64,000 nt of DNA, from positions 5,356,001-5,420,000 of the forward strand of contig JAWHQI010000005.1 in assembly GCA_033032865.1 (NCBI GenBank), read 5' to 3'. The DNA comes from Dactylorhiza incarnata (Eukaryota; Streptophyta; Magnoliopsida; Asparagales; Orchidaceae). Positions within the stretch are counted from its first letter, which is position 1. Every line of letters starts with the position of its first letter. This document shows, in pieces, positions 41,518 to 51,345 of this stretch. A program made the translations under genes and the position numbers. The notes under the pieces were generated by a model. That model did no database searches and was not told the DNA's origin. It saw only the letters and a program-made list of their open reading frames with translations.

Positions 41518-43158
41518 TGAAATCTCTGATATCAGTTGAAAGTAATCTCTGATATCAAAAGAAAGGGAGGTTAGATCTTAGATTTACTCTAGAGGGGGGG
41601 GGGGGGGGGGGGGTGAATAGAGTATTAAAAGGTTTTTCACTTATTTTATAGCGGAATTAAAATAGTGATATTTATATGTGTATAACAGAGTGACTTATAA
41701 AAACAAAACACAAAGAGATCACACAGCACAGTACAGAAAAATAAACAAAGACACAGAGGACACAAGGATCTATAATAGTTCCCCAATCAACCTGGGTAAA
41801 TCTACTCTTCTACCACCCTTGGTAGGATTCCACTAGATTTTTGATCAGGTGCCCTATCACCAATGGGTTTTTGATCAGGTGCCCAAACACCAGCTAAAGG
41901 TTTTTGATCAGGTGCCCTGCCACCAACCATAGGTTTTTGATCAAGTGCCCTGCCACCAAAGGGTTAACTTTTGAAGGGAGTTGTAACCCTGTACAGAATG
42001 GGATAAAGAGGGTTTATGAGATTCTTCTCTGTCAACAATCTGAGAGAAGACTAGTGGATTGTGTTGATGTAAAGATCCCCCTATCTGATAGAAATGGTTG
42101 ACAGTTGAGGATGGAGCTTTCTCTTAAATGAAACAAATCTTCTTTGAAGCTGATGAATCTGAGAGACAATGTTTCTCAGATTTGTTGTTGCTCTTGAAGA
42201 TTAGAACTTACAGCAGAATACTGAGAGATTGATCTTGTTGATCTCAGAGATTGAATGAGTGCTGCTTGAGGATGAAGATGAAGATCTGAAAGCTTTTTCT
42301 TTTTCTTCTTGTATATCTTTCTCTCGACTGTTTCTTTCTCTGTTCTTTTTCTTTCTTGTTGTACTGCTATAACACGTCTTCTTTATTTTTCCTTAGAGAA
42401 AAATCTCTGACAGATTTGAAATCAAATATTTTAATTTAAGGAATAAAATATTCTGAATAGATATTCTTGGAACTGCAAACTGATTCAACAAATAAACTTT
42501 AACTCTTTTCCTTTTCCAAAATGTGTCAACGGCTACTTTCTCGAAATAATAAAAGGAAAGGATTAAATCCTGACTTATCTGATAGGAATAGATCTGTTGC
42601 TGAAAGTTGATCTGAGTTCAGAGAATAGAATAAAACTGATCTGTCTGAAAATATGAAGCTGAGGAGAAATTTCGTCGATCTGAGTACTGAGTTCGTCGAA
42701 CTGAATGTTGATTTCGTTGAACTGAACTTCTGTTGCTGATTCGTCAAACGCAGACTGGAGTTCGTCGATCTCAAGTTGGAGTTCGTCGAACTGAGAGATA
42801 AAATCTGATAAGCTAGCTGGAATATTAAATTCGTCGAGCTGAGAATGAATTTTGTTGATCTGAACATCTTGATACTTATTCTTCGACCACAAAGCTGAGT
42901 TCGTCGAACGCTGAGACTTGGGAAGTTCGTTGAATGCTGAGACATGGCAAGTTCGTCAAACTGGAGCAAGATGTTCGTCGAACGCAGAATGCATTTCGTC
43001 GAACGCAGATAGGAGTTCGTCGAACGCAGAAACTTGATCTTTTCCTTAAGTTCTAACAGCCTAAAACCTTGACCCTTAAACTATACAATGGGGGTCAACT
43101 TAGTCCAAGTCAACAGATAGTGATCCTAGCCCAAATCAGTAATAGGGTTGTTCCAATA
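41518..43158 (-). repeat. D1 5' LTR
   Basis: 1641 bases, close partner of 33750-35419. G run of 20 (41594-41613) against 7 in the partner. TTCGTCGAAC array at 42660-43030. Frames at 42526-42969 and 42575-42892 are readings of this array. Confidence 0.9.
41767..41825 (-). promoter_or_regulatory. D1 5' LTR core module
   Basis: Same CTACCA-AGGG-TGGTAG dyad (41810-41825) with TTACCCAGG, GGGGAACTA and CTATTATAGATCC. Being in the 5' LTR, this copy would drive transcription of D1 if the module is the promoter. Confidence 0.45.
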
Positions 43159-43830
43159 GTGTGGTTAGTGGAGAGGGCATCGCAGTGGAGCTGTTGAAGA
43201 TAGTGGCAATCTGATAGTGGTTTGTGCTGAAAAATGTGGTGAAAGTCTGAAGCTTCTTGGGACTTGTCGGCTACTACAGGCGCTTTGTGGAGAACTTCTC
43301 GAGGATCACACTTCCTCTCACTACATTGACTAGGAAGGAGCAAAAGTTTGTTTGTTCTCTGGAGTGCGCACGAGCTTTTGAGATGCTAAAGAGTTGTTTG
43401 AGCATGACATCCATTTTATGCTCTCCATATGGTAGGGAAGGTTGTGAAGTTTATAATGATGCATCGAGGAGCGGCTTGTGTTTCTTTCTTGTCCAATTTT
43501 GAAAGGTGAGTGCATATGAATCATGTCAGTTGAAAGTACATGAGAGGAACTACCCGATCCATATCTTGGAGTTGGCGGTCATGGTGTTCACTCTTAAGCT
43601 ATGTCGGCATTACTTGTATGGCGTTAATATAGACATCGTCACATATCATAAGAGCTTGAAATACTTGATGAATCAAAAGGAGTTGAATATGTGACAAAGG
43701 AGCTGGATTGAGTTCCTCGGGGACTACACTTTCAATATTCATTATACTCTTGGGAAGTGTAATGTTGTTGCGAATGTGTTGAGCCAGCGAGCTCCTATGC
43801 AAGCTAATTGGATTCTGATGCACGATGAGT
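43159..43830 (+). pseudogene. G RT end and RNase H
   Basis: Resumes after D1 with VSGEGIAVELLKI, frame breaks, SFLGLVGYYRRFVENFSRI, LTRKEQKFVCSLECARAFEMLK, then RNase H with EGCEVYNDASRSGL (T to N beside the first aspartate), SYESCQLKVHERNYPIHILELAVMVFTLKLCRHYLYG and HYTLGKCNVVANVLSQR. Stops interrupt at about 43502 and 43693. It is followed by the usual linker to integrase (43830-44085) with two stops. Confidence 0.85.
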
Positions 43831-44049
43831 ACCTAATCCTTGATTTGGACTCCCATGAGATATCTTGTGTTGATAGGAGGTCAACAACTGCAACATGCTT
43901 GAGTTGGACAGATGTTCAATAAGACCTTGCAGATCGAGTCTGAAAAGCTTTGGAGCTTGATGAAAGCATGAAGCGTTGTATGGTGGAGACTGTGGATGGG
44001 TTAAATGCAGAGTTCACCTTCGAAGATGAACTTCTTTGGAAGGCTAGCA

Positions 44050-45365
44050 AATAGTGTCCCCAATGTTGGGAAACTATAAGAGGAATTGATGTACGAAGCT
44101 CACTTTATTAAGTACTTGATTCACCCGGGGGGCACAAAAATGTACATGGATATGAAGAAGCTTTTTTGGTGGATGGGTTTGAAGAAAGATATTGACCTCT
44201 ACATGGACAAGTGTCTTACTTGCGCATTGGTGAAGGCCGAATGTCAAAGACCCAGTGGGTTTCTCAATTCCTTGCTGGTTTTAGAATGGAAGTTTGAATA
44301 TATATCAATGGATTTTGTGCACGGATTGACGAGATTGAAACATGGAAACGACTCCATTTGGATGATCGTCGATCATTTGACAAACGTATCTCACTTCTTT
44401 CCAAACTAGAAGGATGACTCCGTGGAGAAATTAGCAAATCTATATGTTGATAACATAGTACGATTGCACGACGTTCCCCTTAGCATCGTGAGCGTTCGTG
44501 ATGGGTGTTTCACATCAAATGACTGGAGGTTAATCCACCAGTTATTGGGTACCAAGCTAAATCTTAGCATGACCTTCCACCCGCAAACAGATGGGCAAAC
44601 TGAGAGGACCAATAGTACTATGGAGGATATGCTCGGAATGTGTGCCTTAGACTTCACAAATAGATGGGAGGACCACCTCTACATGATTGAATTTTCCTAC
44701 AACAATAGCTACCAAGTGAGCATTCAAATGGCGCCCTTCGAGTCCCTATATGATAGGAAGTGCCACATTCCCATGGCTTAGGCAGAAATGGGCGACACGA
44801 AGCTGTTAAAGTGAAAAGAGCTAAAAGAGACTAATTCGTCAATTCAGGCAATACGAGAGCGGTTGTTAATTGCCTAGGATAGACAGGCAAAGTACTATAA
44901 TGCAAAGCATCGGAACATCGAGTTTGCCATTGGTGACTGGGTTTACTTGAATATCGAACCGTTCAAAGGGATATCGAGGATCCAATGCTTGAAAAGCTAA
45001 GTCTGAGGTAATTCGGACCGTTTGAGATCTTGGAGCACATCGATGAAGTTGCCTACCGACTTGCTCTATCTACAGAGCTGAGCAGTCTATATGATGTGTT
45101 CCACATTTTTGTGTTGAGGAAGACAATGCAAGAGCTTACTCTTGTGTCTGCAGTCGATAAGGTGTCATTCGATGGAGGGCTAACGGCGAAAGTCAAGCAC
45201 ATTTGCATCGCAGACACTGAAGTCCCACAGTTAAGGAGCAAATCGATCAAAATGGTCAAGGTCCGCTGGGACAATTGCTAAGTCTGAGGTAATTGGGAGA
45301 TCTCTTGGGTGCGAAAGCAAACCAGACTCGAGGAGTTCCCTGAGCTATTCCACTCAGGTACAAGT
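44050..45365 (+). pseudogene. G integrase and chromodomain-like C-terminus
   Basis: Zinc-binding region EAHFIKYLIHPGGTKMYMD with CLTCALVKAE gives the HHCC set. Catalytic core: first D in EYISMDFVHGL, second D in SVRDGCFTSND, E in HPQTDGQTERTN. Stops at about 44407 and 44779 break it. The GPY-type region is seen as FGPFEILEHIDEVAYRLALS. The tail has LRSKSIKMVKVRWDN, a stop, then ISWVRKQTRLEEFPELF, the form seen in Del/Tekay chromoviruses. Such a tail is thought to steer insertion toward heterochromatin, which fits this nest, but this copy is dead. Confidence 0.85.
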
Positions 45366-45530
45366 TAATTTTGTACTTTTCTATTCTTGAAATTTTGGGT
45401 CGAAATTCTTTTAAGGAAGGGGAAGTTGTAACACCCCATTTCTTAATTTTGTACATTCTTATTCTTGAACTTTTGGGACAAAATTCTTTTAAGGGAGGGG
45501 AAGTGGTAACACCCCATTTCCCAATGATAA
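45366..45530 (+). other. G polypurine tract and LTR start, tandemly duplicated
   Basis: AAGGAAGGGGAAGT precedes TGTAACACCCCATTTC at 45427. About 81 bases later AAGGGAGGGGAAGT precedes GTAACACCCCATTTC again (45508). The units also share ATTCTTGAA(A/C)TTTTGGG and AAATTCTTTTAAGG. Either copy could have been the real priming site. Confidence 0.8.
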
Positions 45531-46667
45531 GGAATCAATAGCAAAAACTGGTATCATAATGCTAACGCCGCGCAGTAGGGTTACCGATTGTGGTAGCTCT
45601 CTTTCATTGTCGACGAGATGAGATATCATGTCGATTAGAAGAGTTAGCATGTCAATGATAAGAGTTAATGTTGCATGGTAGGGTTACCACTGGTGGTAGC
45701 TCTCTTTCCATGTCGATGAGAAGAGTCAATGATGCTCACATCGATATTGGAATCAGCGACTGAAGCGCTGGAGCGATACTATGGTGTGGTAACTTCTACT
45801 GCTGCACGGTAGCTGACTGACTCAGATTTGTTAATAAGAGATCATGGCCATCAAATCCACTTGAGCTTTGGATCTAATGATTATAACGTGTTCCATATCC
45901 TATTAGGTCGGCTGAGGATAGGGTTTAAGCTCATTATTATCTTGAGTTTCTCTCTCCAAGTGAGAGAAAGATTAGAGCCAAGTAGGGAAAGAGGAAGGAG
46001 ATCTAGCCATTGGAAGGGCTTCAGAGCTCCAAATCGCGATCCAAGTCCAGATCCACGGAGAGGAACCCACTGCGGTCATTTCCATATAGATCAATCTTCG
46101 ATTCACACCAAATAGAACGTCAAGGGTAACGATCCTCCTCCCCGATCTTAAGACGTGTTTCGTCCTTTCATATTTTGATATACTTGCATAGGAAGAGTCT
46201 CCTCCACTAATTAGTGGAGGTAGGACCTCGTTTGGTTCATTCGAACCCCCAGGTTGATTATGTCAGTCCCCAACATATATTGCATGTAGAAATTTGGTAG
46301 ACGTGCAGATTTAGGCATTGTGTGTGAAGCCTATGAGTAGTCGTAGGCCTGGATCGGTGATGTTTTATTTGCATTGCATTTAGGTTAAGCCTAGTACGTA
46401 TGCCATAAAATGACTCCATGAAATGCATCAACATGTAAGGGTACTTGGGATTAAGGTAGCTTTTATTGTACCCAGCGAAATACCCATGGTTGTGTTGTGG
46501 TTAAACGCAAACCTTCACCACAAAATTATAATGGAGTCATCTTGGACATCCTACGCTGGTAGTGTGTGCGAAAACTAGGTCCCCATGAGTGGATTGGGTG
46601 CATAGCATATTATCTTGTAGCATTACGGTACGTTGAACGCTTGCCGTCCTTGGTTACCCAACTCTAT

Positions 46668-47163
46668 GTTATGATAGTGTTAGCTATCTTGATTGCTTAC
46701 AGGCCGAGGCGAAGTTGTACCTGCATCATGCTAGTTGATCATAATGACTTGAGCATAGGCAAAGCTGAATCAAACCTATTCCATGCAGGTCAGTGCGAGG
46801 TCTTAACCTTTTGTACGTTGTTTGATCATGGGATAGGCCGCGAAAGGCATGATAGCCTAGGTTGACAATAGCTCTTTCTTTCCACCTAAGTTTATATAAC
46901 TTAGGGTGGAGGTAGTACCTGCGTTAGAGTTGTTATGATAGTGTTAGCTATCTTGATTGTTCACGGGCCGAGATGAAGGCATACCCACACCATGATGATA
47001 GATTATATTGATTTGACTGTGCTGAACCGAACCCATTCCATGCAGATCGGTGCGAGGTATTAACCTTCTATACGTCGTTTGATCATGGTACATATCGATG
47101 AAGGTATTTTAGCCTAGATTGGCAATAGCTCATTTACTACCTAAGTTTGCATAACTTAGGATC
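46668..47163 (+). repeat. 264-base tandem duplication in the G LTR
   Basis: Two diverged copies, each running from GTTATGATAGTGTTAGC through CATGCAG(G/A)TC(A/G)GTGCGAGGT and TTTGATCATGG to CCTAAGTTT(A/G)(T/C)ATAACTTAGG. The copy ends carry CCTAAGTT..AACTTAGG, a short dyad. Confidence 0.8.
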
Positions 47164-47826
47164 GTGATGGTGCTCATGAGAGAGTAGACCGATTGCATGT
47201 TGTTGGGAACCTTACCTACAATATTCCTGATTTGAAGAAGTCCTCATGTCAAAGATAAATATAATTTGTATTTGACGCATTTGGTTTAGAACATTGCTTT
47301 CAGGTACTAGATAGTGCAAGCCTAGCATAGGGCTGGGCTTAGTATCATTAGGCAGTTTTGCCAATATAATCCCTCATTGTGCAAAACACCATGTCGAGTT
47401 ATGTTCTAGACTATACTAGACTTGTCACTCACTTATTATCATCAGGAAGAAAGGTCTAGCAAGTGAGCTAAAGCAAAAAATCTAAGTTGAGAATGATCAG
47501 AAATTGACTAAGTAAATTATCATCTTGGAGAGTCTAAATATCGTCGAGTAAAGGTTTTGATATGGTCTTGAAGACCTTAAGCTTCAAGACGATATCATCT
47601 TGTAAAATCTCAGTTATTCTCATATTGGCTTATTTAGAAGAAGCGTCTTAATCTCCAATTATCATCTTGGTAATATAGTATCCAAGACGATATAGGCTTG
47701 ACTAGGTTCAACCAGTCTTATATCGTCTTGGAGATGATCAACATATGTTTGCATGCTCTTCTCAAAGGAAGAATTTGGCTTAAGTCATTTGTCATCGAGG
47801 ATAAGTGAAATGTCATCGAGGAACCT

Positions 47827-49755
47827 TGTTGGAACCTTAGTTTTGATTTGAGTTAGGATCCACCTTTAGTGTCTAAGTTTATATCATAACATATCTTATA
47901 ACTTAGATTAAATCCTATTAAGGTAGAAGGCTGAAAAGAAATATACAATAATATAAATAATATATATAATAAGAAATATACAATAATATATATAATATAC
48001 TAAGGAATATATATATATATATAATATACTAAGAAATATAAATATATATATATATATATTTAATAGGCAAAAAATAAGAGAAAAATTAAATTTACATATA
48101 TTCTCTGCGTTCGACGAACGGCGATCTGCATTCAACGAACGACGCCCTGCGGTCGACGAATGGCGTGCATTCTGTGCTCGACGAAATCCAGCGGTTTAGC
48201 GTTCGACGATTCCATCTCAGCGATTCAGCGCTCGACGATCCCGTCTCAGCAGTTCAGAGGTCGATGAACAGATTATCTCAACGGTCGACGAACAGACCCC
48301 AGCTCAGCGGTCGACGAAATCCTGCGTTTGACGAACGGCCATCTGCGTTCGACAAACAGCTCAATACTTCAGCGGTTGACGAAATCATCCAAGCTCAGCG
48401 GTCGACGAATCCTTCCATTCGACAAACTCAAGTCTACGTTCGATGAATATTCAGTAGAAGTTCAGAACAGTAAATCAAATGTTCAAGTCGATGAATCAAA
48501 TGATGAGCTCGACGAACTTGAACCTGAGCTCGACGAATTTCTGCAGCATAATTTTTATATCATTAAATATTACTTATATGCTGTCAGACTTTATTAAAGT
48601 AATATTTATTATTTCTATTTATTATTTCTATATATATATTGCTGATTTAACCTTACAGCGTGAAGTATTAAATGTTATAGCCGTTGGCAGCAAAGCATTA
48701 AATACTGTAGCCATTGCAGCAAGCTAAACACGACAAGTTATCTTCTCGAGGTTCTGGGAAATGAAAGAGATATTACTCCTTTCCTCTTTGGTCGGCAAGG
48801 ATTCAAATCAGCCAGGAAAGAGGACAACTTCTATATACGACAGCAGGAGACATCTCTTTATACAGCTGATAAATATATAACAAATTATAACCTACAGCTG
48901 CTCTCTGTCTCTCGATAGAAATATATATCAGAATATATACAGCTGTTTTCTCTTGATATAGATATACAGATTATATCACTATTGTTGTATACATATTATA
49001 GATAGAATACATATTACATTTTCTGTACAGGAAAAGGAGAAGAAGAAGAAGAAGAGAAAAAGAAGAACAAGAGCAAAAAAAAGCAGATCAAATATATTAT
49101 ATCTTCTTTTTGCTAAACCTCTTTCTTGCAGATCATACATATCCTGAGACACCAATCCATATCAATTGCTCAAGATCAAAACTGCAAGAAGAAGAAAAGA
49201 GTATTGCAATCTAGAGAAGGAGCTCCATCCAAAAGTTGTCATCAAACTAAATCAGACAGGGGGAGCTTTCTTCATCATCATCATCAAGATCCAAACACAA
49301 CATCTAATCAGGATCATCAAGAGTCTTCTCAACAAAAAGAGAAGAACAATATATCTTTTTCCTTTCTCCTTCCCATCTTGTAAAGGGTTAAAACTCCCTT
49401 CAAAAGTTTACTCCCGGTGACAGTCCACCTTAGCAAAAACCTGCATCTTGGTTTATAAGCACCTGATCAAAAGCTTATAGGTGAATTGGGCACCTGATCA
49501 AACCTCCATTGGTGTGTGGACACCTGAACAAAAACACCTTGGTGTGAGGGCACCTGATCAACAACCTCCTAGTGGATTCCTACCATTGGGTAGAAGAGTA
49601 GATGTACCCAGTTGAGGGGAACTACTATATGTTCTTGTGTCTTCTGGATGTGTGCCTTATTTGTTTTTGTTTATGCTCTTATTTGCGCTCTGATTTTTGT
49701 ATGTCATCTCACTGTTTGTATTTATTACTCATACAGCAATCAGCAAACACATATA

Positions 49756-49798
<43 letters not shown>

Positions 49799-49864
49799 TT
49801 TACTTTGAAAGAAAAATTTAATCAAGACCTTTAACAAATATAGTAAAAACTAAACTCACTTTTA
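47827..49864 (+). repeat. N1 5' LTR
   Basis: Starts TGTTGGAACCTTAG and ends CTCACTTTTA. An AT-rich block lies at 47935-48090, TTCGACGAAC-type dyads at 48105-48540, ACCTGATCAA repeats at 49460-49565, the core module at 49580-49630, and a TA/AT run at 49757-49796. Frames at 48165-48446 and 48328-48597 read through the dyad array. Confidence 0.92.
49580..49630 (+). promoter_or_regulatory. N1 5' LTR core module
   Basis: CTACC-ATTG-GGTAG dyad (49580-49593), then AAGAGTAGATGTACCCAG, GGGGAACTA and CTATATGTT. It matches D1 closely. Confidence 0.45.
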
Positions 49865-49950
49865 ATTGGTATCAAAGCGTGTTGATTTGATTATTTCAAT
49901 GTCTGTAACCTGATACTCAATTGAACCCACTTTCAATTGGTATCAAATTC
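49865..49950 (+). other. N1 primer-binding site, duplicated
   Basis: First copy TTGGTATCAAAGC at 49866-49878, directly after the LTR. Second copy TTGGTATCAAATTC at 49937-49950, again preceded by CCCACTTTCAA like an LTR end. The 71-base spacing marks a tandem duplication of LTR end plus primer site. Confidence 0.8.
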
Positions 49951-50034
49951 AGGTTGATTTTTCATACAGGCTAACACCTGAAATCACAAAGATCACTTAG
50001 TTCTTATTTTGTTTTAAAAAAAGGGTTTTTCCAA

Positions 50035-50899
50035 ATGGCACTAGCAGATTTCTTATTTTCAGATCCACCTTTATGTAATTTGGATAGATTTAATTTATGG
50101 CAAGTTAGGATTAAACTCTATATGAATGCAATAGATGAAGAAATTTTTAATTCCATTTTGACAGGAATTCCATCTTCAATCTCTTCATCTGATGATCAAG
50201 AAAAGTTGATCAGTGTTGATGCAAAGGCCATGGAGATATTAACTCAATCAATGTCAAATGACATTTATCAAAGAGTTAATGACTGCACTTCAGCAAGGAG
50301 CCTCTGGAACTCCCTCTCAAGGACGGTAAATTAACCATCTTCTTCCTCTTCCACTAACATCATTTTTGATGCAGAACCATCTTCTACTCTAACTGAAGAA
50401 GAAGAAGAAGAACAAAAAGCCAAAGCTTTCTGCATGATGGCAATATATGGCTCAAACTACAAATCAGATGTTGAATCTGAAGCAGAAATGGTAACTAAGG
50501 TAGTAGAGGTAACTTCAAATTTTATTTCTACCTCTGATTTTAAATCTGTTTTCAATTCATTATGCACAGATTTAATAATTGCTGAAAATTACAAATCTGA
50601 AAATCACAAATCTGTTTAAAATAACATATACATATTTAATATTTGAGAAGGAAATTAAAAAGGAGTTAATAAAAATAAATATTTCAACTCTCGAATATAA
50701 TAAACTTCAAGAAAATTTAAAATCATTAGCAGAACAAATTATTAAAGCTGATAACTTTAAACAATCTTTTAAAGAAAAAGACAAATTTTATGTTCAGCAA
50801 AATCAGTTTAAATTTTCAAATTTATATTTTAATGAAATAAAGAGGCCAATATATCTAATGATTAAGCATTTGTTTTTACCTATTTTAAAACAATTATAA
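50035..50899 (+). pseudogene. N1 gag remnant
   Basis: ATG at 50035 opens MALADFLFSDPPLCNLDRFNLW and KLYMNAIDEEIFNSILTG, the D1-type capsid N-terminus, for 99 codons to a stop at 50332. The capsid core and zinc knuckle seen in D1 are missing; the next coding-like block (50340-50620) starts with an acidic EEEEEEQKAKAFCMMAIYGSN, matching the D1 segment around NFCMMAINASG. A coiled-coil-like part follows to 50899 in a shifted frame. So an internal deletion removed most of Gag. Confidence 0.8.
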
Positions 50900-51017
50900 T
50901 TAAATAGCAGTTTTAATGATTCATTTGAATTTTTATGTCTCAGAAACAAAGTCAGATAGACTTCATATTCTTCCAGATTTTCTCCTATAATCAAGTTGAG
51001 CATTCTACTCAGATTGC

Positions 51018-51075
51018 ATAGATCAGAAATGATCAAAGCACTAAGTGTGAGTCTCTTCTGATTAAGGGGATTCTA
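51018..51075 (+). pseudogene. N1 integrase scrap
   Basis: Reads IRNDQSTKCESLLIKGFY, alignable to the IRSDHDTEFESLLMREFC of D1, the second catalytic aspartate region. It shows that N1 descends from an autonomous element by large internal deletions. Sequence between it and 51280 is AT-rich and non-coding. Confidence 0.65.
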
Positions 51076-51275
51076 TAGAAAGAAGCTATCAGACATTGTG
51101 TTTTTTATTTTAAAATTCTTAGAATTCTATAAACAACTAGCATTCATTTCATTAAATTTCTATTTAAATCAAAATTTAGGAAATTAGAAATTGCTTAGTT
51201 TTTTAAAGAAGAAAATAATCTCTAACCCTTAAGCCTTAAGTTAATTCAAGATTTTTTATGCTTAGGTATCCTAAA

Positions 51276-51345
51276 CCAAATAGGGGGAGATTGTTAGAAC
51301 CTAGTCTTAATTTGGATTAGGATCCCAACTCAAATAGGGGGAGAT
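51276..51345 (+). other. N1 polypurine tract and LTR start, duplicated
   Basis: AAATAGGGGGAGAT followed by TGTTAGAACCTAG (51295) is repeated 51 bases later as AAATAGGGGGAGAT followed by TGTTGGAACCTTAG (51346), the real LTR start. A GTTAGGATCC/ATTAGGATCC match extends the similarity into the LTR. Confidence 0.85.

Larger units (their letters stand above)
33750..43158 (-). mobile_element. Copia element D1 (SIRE-like), complete, nearly intact pol
   Basis: 9409-base minus-strand element with LTRs of 1670 and 1641 bases and a perfect GTGTG duplication (33745-33749, 43159-43163) inside G RT. LTRs run TGTTGGAAC...TCTTTCA-type ends (TGAAATC on the plus strand at 33750 and 41518); the outer end at 43158 has decayed from CAACA to CAATA. 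Leftward from 43158: 5' LTR, tRNA-Met site, gag, pol, 1.1 kb non-coding, polypurine tract, 3' LTR. Pol is disabled by only four point lesions. Capsid type is shared with C1 and N1. Confidence 0.93.

Noticed and set aside
46566..46865. 99-codon frame in the G LTR
   Set aside because: Overlaps the tandem duplication, and the second copy does not keep the frame.
48165..48597. Overlapping 80-95-codon frames with repeated FDE/TNS residues, also at 51679-52116 and 42526-42969
   Set aside because: They are translations of the LTR dyad arrays in N1 and D1, open only because the unit lacks stops.
49602..49821. Cys/Tyr-rich 68-69-codon frames that could look like small membrane proteins
   Set aside because: They lie in the N1 LTR and end in the TA repeat; the copy in the other LTR differs in frame.
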